A DNA stretch of 5,967 nucleotides, from the NCBI GenBank assembly GCA_946539945.1, contig CAMNHX010000114.1, positions 1-5,967 on the forward strand. Direction: 5' to 3'. Source of the DNA: an uncultured Desulfobulbus sp. (GTDB lineage Bacteria; Desulfobacterota; Desulfobulbia; Desulfobulbales; Desulfobulbaceae). A program made the translations under genes and the position numbers. Under the pieces are notes generated by a model. That model searched no databases. It was not told the DNA's origin and saw nothing but the letters and a program-made list of their open reading frames with translations. Below, piece by piece: positions 1 through 5,967 of the stretch (position 1 is its first letter; every line of letters begins with the position of its first letter).

Positions 1-3000
1 GGCGAACTCCCGCCTATGGCAGACCGGGTAGCAGCGCGAAGGGCAGAGAACAGGAGGAAGAGGGAAGAAGCGGGGGAACAACGAGCCACTCCGGGGGAAA
101 AGACGGCAGGGCAAATTTTGGCGGAGGGAGGTATTGCTACTCTGGACGCCGTGAAGGAGGCGACAGAGGGGCTGTTCAAGCTGTTCTCTGGCAAAGGGCT
201 GTTGCGTTCTGGCTTGGTCTTTGATGAGGATACCTATGCCGAAGCAAAGCCGCATTTTGTGCGGGCATGGGAAGCGGCGAAAAAAGCTGGATATTCAGCA
301 CGGGAACTGATTCGATACTTCCTTTCCGTGTTTGGCGGGGCGCAAACCAAGCCCTATGTTGTCCGGTTCATGCAGGATTTGCGTGACGGAAACCTTGAAA
401 TTCAGGAGGCAGGCAATGGCAAAGGCACACCCGGAACGACTGACACAACTTCTTCAGTCTCAACCTTACGGGAAGACAGCGGCACTGTGGAAGAAGATAG
501 CGCTGGAGTACTGGGCACTGTATCTCCCGGAGTACACAGCAATGCTGAAGAAGGCGGGGACAGCGACACTGCACGGAACAGCGCAGGAAGCAGCGGAAAG
601 AACGGTACGGGAAATCTACGATCTGGTACGGGACGGAGTACCGTATCAACAGGCAGAGGAAATGACAAGGGAGAAGTACATAATGCTTCCACCAGAGGAA
701 CAGGAAAACAACTGGGAGAACAGCGAGGAAATGTAAGCGAATTACCGGCAAATATCCCTGCCCAGAACTTTGCCATTACCCCGGAACTTGAGCTTGGCAA
801 AGGCGGGCCAGTACAGAAATTCAACGACAATCTGGCGGCAATCCGTACCCTGAAGCAGATTAAGGCTGAAGGCAGACGGGCTACGCCAGAAGAGCAGAAA
901 ATCCTTGCCAAGTATGTTGGCTGGGGCGGCATTCCAGACGCTTTCCGCAATCCTGTTACCGGACAGGTGAAGGAGGCGTGGGCAAAACGGGTAGAAGAAC
1001 TTGAAGAACTCCTGACGCCGGAAGAACTGAAGGACGCTTTGGATAGTGTGCTGAATGCGCACTACACCAGTCAGGATGTTGTACAAGCTATCTGGCAGGG
1101 TATGGAACAGCTTGGGTTCAAGGGCGGGCTTGTTCTGGAACCCAGTGTTGGCGCGGGCAATTTCCTTGGTCTGCTGCCACAGTCTCTTGTTGGCAAGACC
1201 CGTTTCGTGGCAACGGAACTGGACAGCATTACTGCGGGCATTGCCCAGTTACTCTATCCGCAAGAGAGCATCTATAACGCGCCTTTTGAAAGCCTTGCCT
1301 TGCCGTCTGATTACTTTGACGCAATGGTGGGCAATCCGCCTTTTGGCAATATCTCGCTGACCTTCCCCAATGTGCCGGGAATTAACCGGTTCTCCATGCA
1401 CAATCAATTCGTGCTTGCCTCTCTGGATGCACTTGCACCGGGCGGCTTGCAGGCTTTTGTTGTGTCGCGTTTCCTGATGGATGCGCAATCGGAAGAGGTG
1501 CGCAAGATGATTGCAGACCAGGCAAAACTTCTGGGTGCAATCCGTCTTCCGGGGACTGCCTTTCTTGGCAATGCCAATACCGAAGTTGTTACTGACCTAA
1601 TCTTCCTGCAAAAGTACAGCAAAGAGGAACAGGAGAACTGGGATTCCTTCAAGGCGGCAAATGCGGGAAAAGGAATGCTTTACCCTGATTGGGTTTTCAC
1701 AAAAGTCTTCAAACCAGAGGAGGGTGGGGAGAAGAGAAGTGTAAACCGTTGGTTTGCAGAGCATCCTGAACACGTTCTTGGCGAGATGAACACAAAGGGC
1801 AGTATGAACGGCAAGAACGACATTGGTGTTACCTACACCGGCAAGGACTTTGGCAAGGACCTTGCGCAGAAGGTGAAAGACCTGCTTCCCAGTGATGTAG
1901 CCGTCTCCCACTCTGGCAGGGAGAGCAGTGAAAGGGCGTATCAGGCAATGGTTCGTAACCTTGACCTTGCCTTTGTTGGTGAGGAAAGCGGCGCTCTTTC
2001 CCTTGATGAAAACGGGAACATTGTGCAGGTTTATGACCAGTACACCAAGGAAGACGATAGCGTTCTGACAGACCGTGTGCTGACAGTGGGCAGCCCCTGG
2101 AAGCTTGAGCAAGACCATGACGGAAGGTGGTTTGAGTACACCGACAAGCTGGATGAAAAGGGACAAAAGGTAAAGGTTGTCGTTTCGGTTGAGGACAAGG
2201 AGACGGGGGAAACTGTACAGAAAACGACCAACAAGAACGTAAAGGAAAGGCGGTACTATCAGGAGGGAGAGTATCCGGGCAGAAAGACCGTAACCCAGAC
2301 CCTGCTCGATAAAATCGAGGCTGCTCTTAACCTGATGGACCTGTTGCAGGCACAGAGACGGATTGAAGGGAGTATTGACAGCACTGATGAGGCGATAGAG
2401 GCAAACCGTTCCAAGCTGTCGGCAGCTTATGACGCCTATGTGAAGCGGTTTGGATACCTGAACGCTTCTGGAAGTTCGTTCTTGAACGATATGCCCAATG
2501 GCGCACTCCTTATGGCGCTTGAATCATCCTACCGGCGGAAGCGGGGGGATATGCCAGAACGGGCGAAGAAGTCGGCCATTCTTTCCCGGCGGGTTATCTT
2601 CCCCTATCAAAGCCAGCGGCGGGCGGAAAACGCAGAAGATGCGCTTGGCATAAGCCTGTCTGAAGATGGGCGCGTCAATTTGGAGCGCATGGCTGAATTG
2701 CGGGGACAGGATGCAGCCTCTCTTGTCTCTGCACTGTTTGAGCAGCCGGAGAATCCCCTGATTTTCCCGAACCCGGAAACAGGGCGCTGGGAGACGGCAA
2801 ACGAGTATCTGGGTGGGCAGGTGCGGCGTAAGTTGCAAGCGGCCAATGCTGCACTCAAGGCGGCGCGTGAAAACGGGGAAGAGGACAAGGTGCGGCAGTA
2901 TGAGAAGAACGTGCGAGCGCTGGAAGCAGTGCAGCCTGAACCTTGGTCTTCCAGCCAAATCACGGTTATTCCCGGTGCTTCGTGGGTTCCCCCGGAGGTG

Positions 3001-5967
3001 TACGAGGACTTTTTTGAGCATCTGACAGGGAACCGGGTGCAAGTCACCCTTTTCAAGCAGACAGGCAAGTTCTTTGTTGAAGAGGGTGATCAGCTTCGGT
3101 CTGCCAAGTACGAGAGTTGGAGTACATGGAGAAGAGGCGCTACGGACTTGTTCGCAGATGTACTCAACTCCAAGACTACCCGCATAAAGGACAAAAACGG
3201 GAAACTTGACGTAACAGCTACTGAAGAGGCGCGGGTTAAGGTTGAACAGATGAAGGCAGAGTTTGACAACTGGATTTTTGCTGACTCTACCCGGCGTCAA
3301 AGGCTGACTGAACTGTTCAACGACAACTTCAACACTGTTTCCAACAAGCAGTACGATGGCAGCCATTTGAAAATGCCGGGCAAGGTTCCTGACGATGTTA
3401 TCAAACTGCGCAGACACCAGATCAACGCTGTTTGGCGGGGCATTACTGACCGCTTTGTCTTATACGATCATGTAGTTGGTGCGGGCAAGACCTTTACAGC
3501 CATTGCGCGGGCAATGGAGCGCAAGCGTATGGGCTTGAGTCGCAAGCCCTTGATTATAGTCCCCAACCATCTTGTGGGACAGTTCACGGCAGATGTGTAC
3601 AGGCTGTATCCTGGTGCAAATGTTCTTGCCGCTTCTGCCGCTGACCTTACCCCGATAAGAAGGCGCAAGCTGTTCTCCAGAATTGCGACTGGGGACTGGG
3701 ACATTGTTATCATGCCCCATTCGTCTTTTGAGTTCATCTCCATTGACAAGGGAACAGAGGAGCGCTTCATCCGCGAGGAACTGGAGGCAGCAAGGGAGGC
3801 ATACAGGGAGCAGCTCAAGACAGCAGGGTTGAAGGAAGAAGACCTTGAAAAAGACAAGAAGGGGCGGAAAATCCCCCCGACCGTAAAGGAGGCAAAGAGA
3901 CTCCTGAAGCGCCTGGAAGAACGTTTGAAGAAACTCCTACAGGGTGGACGGCGCAAGGACAAGCTGCTGACCTTTGAGCAGATGGGCATTGACGATTTGA
4001 CTGTTGACGAGGCCCATTCGTACAAGAACCTGTTCTATCAGAGTAGCGAACAGGCAGCCGGCATGGGGAACAGGGCAGGTTCCAACCGGGCCTTTGACCT
4101 GTACAACAAGGTGCGGGTGTTGCGAGAGAACGGCGGTTCTGTAGCCTTTATGACCGGCACTCCTGTTTCCAATAGCGCGGTGGAACTCTATACCATGATG
4201 CGCTATCTGGCCGCAGAGGAATTGCGCGAGTCTGGGCTGGAGATATTTGATGATTGGCGCAAGATGTACGTGGAGATTGGCCTTGCCTTTGAACCCAACG
4301 AAACGGGAACCGGCTTGAAGGCTGTTACCCGCCTTGGACGGGAATGGAACAATATGCGCAGCATGATGGATATGTATCGCTTGTTTGCTGATACGGTAAG
4401 CAACGATGATATTCATAAGTGGTACAAGGAGGATACAGGCAAGGACTTCCCCTTACCCAAGGTGAGGAAAGGGGCTGACGGGAATCCGAGGGAGGTGATC
4501 CCTGTTGAACCTACGCCAAGGCAGAAGGCAGAGGTTGAGCGAATTGCACGGGAGATTGAGGAGTTAAGTCAAATCCGGGATATAAATAGGCGGATGCGGG
4601 AGCATTTCCGCTTGATAGATCAGGCGCGGAAAATCTCTCTGGATATTCGCGCCCTGTACCCGACAGCAGAAGGTGAGGCTGGCGGCAAACTTGAAGAAGC
4701 CTCAAACCGGATTGCGCAGATTTACCGGGAGTTTGACAAGGTAAAGGGCACACAGCTTGTTTTTCTGGACAGGAGCGTTCCGCACGGCAAGGGAGATGAG
4801 AAGGTTATTGCCGAATACCGGAAGATGCTGGACGCCTTTGAAGCCGCTGAACGGAAGGGTGAGCCTGACAAGCTTGAGGAGCTGGAAGAGGATATAGCGA
4901 AACTCAAGGCCCAGCATCCTGATATAGACGAGATGCTGGAGGCTTGGCGGTTACAGAAGCAGACTGGGAAAGCTGTTTGGAATGGATACCAGCAGATCAA
5001 GGACAATCTGATTGCGCAGGGCATCCCTGCCAATGAGATTCGCTTTATTCAAGAGGCGGCAAAGGACGCGGACAAGCAGCTGCTTTTTGAGCAGGTTCGC
5101 GAAGGCGAGGTGCGTGTCCTGATTGGTTCTACAGCCAAGATGGGCGCTGGAACCAATGTGCAGGACAGGCTTGTTGCCCTGCATCATGTGGATGTGGGCT
5201 GGAAGCCTTCTGACATTGAACAGCGTGAAGGCCGGATTATCCGGCAGGGGAATCTCTTTGCCACAGAAACCATAGACGGGGAGGCAAACCCGCTCTATGA
5301 CCCGAACTTTGAGGTAAGGATTCTGGCCTACGGAACAACGCCGTCTATGGACTCCAAGATGTGGGCGCTGAATGCAACGAAGCTGAAGATGATTTCATCT
5401 TTGCGCCAGTATTCAGGCGAGTTTACGATGGAGTTTGATGACAGTGACACCATGAGCGCGGCAGCCATTGCGGCAGAACTGTCTGGCAATCCTGATCAGG
5501 TGAAAAGGGTGGAACTGGCCTTCCAGATAAGCAGGCTGGAGACAGAGCGGAGAGCTTTTGCAAGAGGCAAGGTAGCGGCTGAAGACAAGGTTCTTGAGTA
5601 TCAGGAAATCCTGAAGAATGCGCCAAAGGAACTGGCGTATATTGAGCGGATCAGTGCAAAAGCTGAAGAGGGCCTGGATGCTGCGGAGGAATACCTGGAA
5701 GGGCTTTCGGTTACTGTGGACGGGAAGCGCTACTCCGGGAAACAGGAAGACCGGGAAGCGCTCTATTCCTACATGGACAAACTCAGGAGAAAGGCGGAAG
5801 AGGGTGGAAAGAAGGTCCGTGTAGAGGTGGATGGGGAAACCTATACCCCTGAAAATGCCTATCGCCATATTCTGGACGTTTTTGGAGACCCGAAACCGTT
5901 TGTCTTCAGGATTGGCAATGAGACGCTTGTGTCGCGTTCATCTGCAAAACGGCATATCGCCAATCTT
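1..5967 (+). CDS. DarB-like giant polyvalent protein: N6-adenine DNA methyltransferase fused to SNF2-type helicase (partial, both ends missing)
   Basis: Frame 1 is open across the entire window: 1,989 codons with no stop, no start with a ribosome binding site near base 1 and no terminator at the end, so this is an internal fragment of a longer protein. Seen in order: helical module (res 41-135), low-complexity linker (136-250), methyltransferase (261-540, NPPF at 445-448), long spacer region (541-1120), superfamily II helicase (1121-1804, VVGAGKT 1158-1164, DEAH 1336-1339, TGTP 1385-1388, QREGRIIRQG 1741-1750), coiled coil and beta-rich C-terminal repeats (1821-1989). Family knowledge: proteins with this methylase-helicase core occur on phages, plasmids and conjugative elements. 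Phage P1 DarB, which protects injected DNA in cis from type I restriction, is the best-known relative. Inference: this protein modifies or remodels element DNA, probably to escape host restriction on entry. The helicase could instead serve replication or transfer. No signal peptide or membrane segment is visible in this part. Family call is confident; exact role is not. Confidence 0.93.
121..405 (+). other. Helical module upstream of the methyltransferase (residues 41-135 of the large protein)
   Basis: This segment carries well-ordered predicted helices: res 46-62 (ending GLFKLFSG), then FDEDTYAEAKPHF (res 74-86), an Ala/Lys helix (res 87-97) and RELIRYFLSVFG (res 101-112), closing with PYVVRFMQDL (res 118-127). 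The balanced hydrophobic and charged pattern indicates a folded unit and not linker. From memory, similar stretches with a FDE-TYA-KPHF pattern ending in PYV-RF occur between domains of other large phage and plasmid polyvalent proteins, but I cannot name a domain family. The preceding residues 1-40 are a charged Arg/Glu/Ala-rich tail belonging to whatever lies upstream. The function is unknown; a protein-protein or spacer role is a guess. Confidence 0.5.
404..409 (+). promoter_or_regulatory. Shine-Dalgarno AGGAGG for the nested gene
   Basis: AGGAGG lies six bases upstream of ATG 416, an ideal arrangement for bacterial initiation. It sits within the large CDS, where it reads as Gln-Glu-Ala codons. 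It decides the start of the nested ORF. No promoter was recognised just upstream, so the nested gene would be translated from the message of the large gene. Confidence 0.68.
406..750 (+). other. Low-complexity, probably dual-coding linker (residues 136-250 of the large protein)
   Basis: Frame 1 here encodes a chain dominated by Gly, Ser, Thr, Asn and Glu/Asp with almost no large hydrophobic residues, so it is expected to be disordered. Codon choice differs from the flanks: of 21 glycine codons between 421 and 736, 13 are GGA, against 1 of 16 between 781 and 1200, where GGC dominates. Uncommon codons such as TTA, CTA, CGA and AGA also cluster here. The +2 frame over the same bases has ordinary codons and a globular-looking product (the nested gene). 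The simplest reading is that the +2 frame is the one under amino-acid constraint and frame 1 only needs to stay open as a flexible tether. Confidence 0.7.
416..736 (+). CDS. Nested overlapping gene inside the large CDS (+2 frame), 106-aa unknown protein
   Basis: ATG at 416-418 is preceded by a perfect AGGAGG (404-409) with a six-base spacer; the ORF ends at TAA 734-736. An earlier in-frame TTG (332) and ATG (356) have no comparable Shine-Dalgarno, so 416 is the preferred start. The product (begins MAKAHPERLTQLLQSQ) is rich in Glu, Lys, Ala, Leu and Tyr with three Trp. It reads like a soluble, mainly alpha-helical protein: an N-terminal amphipathic stretch, a segment WALYLPEYTAMLKKAG (res 33-48), a helix around ERTVREIYDLVRDG (res 61-74), and an acidic tail after EKYIMLPPEEQ (res 86-96). 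Its codons (AAG, CTG, GCG, GAG) match normal usage in the large gene, whereas frame 1 over the same bases encodes a Gly/Ser/Thr linker with atypical codons. I do not recognise the family. Plausibly an accessory protein made together with the methylase-helicase, but no function can be assigned. The alternative is a chance ORF; the start signal and composition argue against that. Confidence 0.68.
   Translation: MAKAHPERLTQLLQSQPYGKTAALWKKIALEYWALYLPEYTAMLKKAGTATLHGTAQEAAERTVREIYDLVRDGVPYQQAEEMTREKYIMLPPEEQENNWENSEEM
781..1620 (+). other. N6-adenine DNA methyltransferase domain (residues 261-540)
   Basis: The domain opens with the family's entry block: KFNDNLAAIRTLKQI (res 273-287), the ATPEEQ element (294-299) and YVGWGGIPDAF (305-315). 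NAHYTS (352-357) corresponds to the substrate-binding motif X region. Motif I, which binds S-adenosylmethionine, is EPSVGAGNF (380-388); the following acidic strand end is ATELD (404-408). Catalytic motif IV is NPPF (445-448), the gamma-type amino-methyltransferase signature for adenine N6. The fold closes with the strand pair ending in TEVVTDLIFLQK (527-538). All motifs are intact, so an active enzyme is expected. Sequence specificity cannot be read from the domain. In DarB-type proteins the methylase is fused to a helicase in one chain with no separate endonuclease, which points to protection and not restriction. Confidence 0.9.
1621..3360 (+). other. Family-typical central region between methylase and helicase (residues 541-1120)
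   Basis: No catalytic motif is seen here, but several blocks resemble the conserved spacer of DarB-like methylase-helicases: VNRWFAEHPEHVLGE (res 581-595), a beta-rich stretch (about 661-750), a helical part with YDAYVKRFGYL (810-820), the AILSRRVIFP block (859-868), DALGISLSEDGRVNL (880-894), YLGGQVRRKL (936-945) and the VPPEVYEDFFEHL block (996-1008) after Trp995. These probably form the DNA-binding or target-recognition body connecting the two enzymes. That role is inference from position and size. The reading frame is continuous with no frameshift or unusual composition. Confidence 0.7.
3361..5412 (+). other. SNF2-type superfamily II helicase/translocase domain (residues 1121-1804)
   Basis: Motifs occur in the expected order: a Q-like entry LRRHQINAVWRG (1136-1147), Walker A VVGAGKT (1158-1164), motif Ia PLIIVPNHLVGQF (1183-1195), motif II DEAH (1336-1339) within TVDEAHSYKNL, motif III FMTGTPVSNS (1383-1392), motif IV strand TQLVFLD (1584-1590), motif V IGSTAKMGAGTNVQDR (1708-1723) and motif VI QREGRIIRQG with its arginines (1741-1750). 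The closing block VRILAYGTTPSMDSKMW (1772-1788) is also family-typical. Both RecA-like lobes are complete, so ATP hydrolysis coupled to translocation along double-stranded DNA is expected. Joined to a methylase, the motor may scan or open DNA for modification, but helicase unwinding itself is not proven by sequence. Confidence 0.92.
3763..3954 (+). other. Coiled-coil insertion between helicase motifs Ia and II (residues 1255-1318)
   Basis: Between the first helicase strands and the DEAH box lies a highly charged helical segment: a Glu/Ala-rich first arm (about 1257-1285), a break with KIPP (1291-1294), and a Lys/Leu/Glu-rich second arm (about 1296-1314), suggesting an antiparallel coiled-coil hairpin. 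To my recollection insertions of this sort at this point are common in DarB-like helicases, so this is probably a normal family feature protruding from the first lobe. Confidence 0.6.
5461..5967 (+). other. C-terminal coiled coil and beta-rich repeats, running off the window (residues 1821-1989)
   Basis: After the helicase, ELSGNPDQVKRVELAF (res 1826-1841) starts a long charged helix to about residue 1900, matching the SGNP-plus-helix element that follows the motor in this family. It is followed by short beta-strand units containing V-x-V-D-G: one at 1902-1924 (VTVDGKRYS), one at 1939-1961 (VEVDGETYT) and a weaker third at 1967-1989 (FVFRIGNETLV). Each ends in a short helix. The gene continues beyond the last base. 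Function is unknown; DNA or partner binding is possible. Confidence 0.55.

Noticed and set aside
332..415. Upstream extension of the nested ORF to the TTG at 332 or the ATG at 356
   Set aside because: No good ribosome binding site precedes either, and the extra residues are Arg/Cys-rich shadow of the helical module. ATG 416 has the ideal signal.
402..950. Antisense ORF of 182 codons covering the nested-gene region (and a second at 368-751)
   Set aside because: Products are Pro/Ser- or Cys/Arg-rich with no globular pattern, and no ribosome binding signal was noted. The scarcity of stops here follows from two sense frames being open.
1055..1360. +2-frame ORF of 101 codons inside the methyltransferase, considered as a second nested gene
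   Set aside because: Unlike 416-736 it overlaps strongly conserved frame-1 motifs, its product is Arg/Leu/Ser/Trp-rich, and there is no Shine-Dalgarno comparable to AGGAGG. The same applies to 2813-3025 and 5618-5824.
1597..2166. Antisense ORF of 189 codons
   Set aside because: Hydrophobic shadow composition opposite an intact conserved coding frame; no supporting start signal or domain.
2524..3417. Antisense ORF of 297 codons
   Set aside because: It lies opposite the conserved central region and the start of the helicase. The product is rich in Leu, Val, Phe and Cys with no recognisable domain; it is best explained as a shadow of a GC-rich sense gene with few antisense stops.
3468..4025. 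Antisense ORF of 185 codons
   Set aside because: Ser/Arg-rich translation opposite helicase motifs I to II, whose sense codons are clearly constrained; a shadow.
1..5967. tRNA, rRNA, CRISPR array, insertion sequence, terminator or intergenic promoter
   Set aside because: The window is continuously coding in frame 1; no array of direct repeats, inverted terminal repeats, or hairpin followed by a T-run was seen by eye.

Overview
The whole window lies inside one protein-coding gene. Frame 1 on the + strand is open from base 1 to base 5967 (1,989 codons, no stop) and neither end of the gene is present. The encoded polypeptide is a piece of a giant multidomain protein of the DarB-like kind: an N6-adenine DNA methyltransferase fused to a SNF2-type superfamily II helicase. 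Such proteins are carried by bacteriophages (P1 DarB is the classical case), plasmids and integrative conjugative elements, and have been grouped under the name 'polyvalent proteins'. The window is therefore most likely from a bacterial mobile element. GC content looks intermediate (a little over 50% by eye) and AGG arginine codons are common. That argues against an enterobacterial codon style, but the host cannot be named from this.

Layout of the large protein (residue n = bases 3n-2 to 3n): residues 1-40, a charged Arg/Glu/Ala-rich tail of an upstream part; 41-135, a compact helical module; 136-250, a low-complexity Gly/Ser/Thr/Asn linker; 261-540, the methyltransferase (GWGG entry motif, motif I EPSVGAGNF, motif IV NPPF); 541-1120, the long spacer region typical of this family; 1121-1804, the helicase (Walker A VVGAGKT, DEAH, TGTP, motif VI QREGRIIRQG); 1821-1989, a coiled coil followed by repeated beta-strand/helix units that run off the window. 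All recognisable catalytic motifs are intact.

The most unusual object is a second gene nested inside the first. At 416-736, in the +2 frame, there is a 106-codon ORF that starts with ATG six bases after a perfect AGGAGG. It encodes a balanced, probably helical protein and ends at TAA 734-736. It coincides almost exactly with the low-complexity linker of the large protein, where the frame-1 codon choice also departs from the rest of the gene. Frame 1 has no ATG, GTG or TTG between the nested stop and the conserved methyltransferase entry motif. The giant protein therefore seems to be translated through the linker, so this stretch is probably truly dual-coding. The remaining alternative-frame and antisense ORFs look like shadows.
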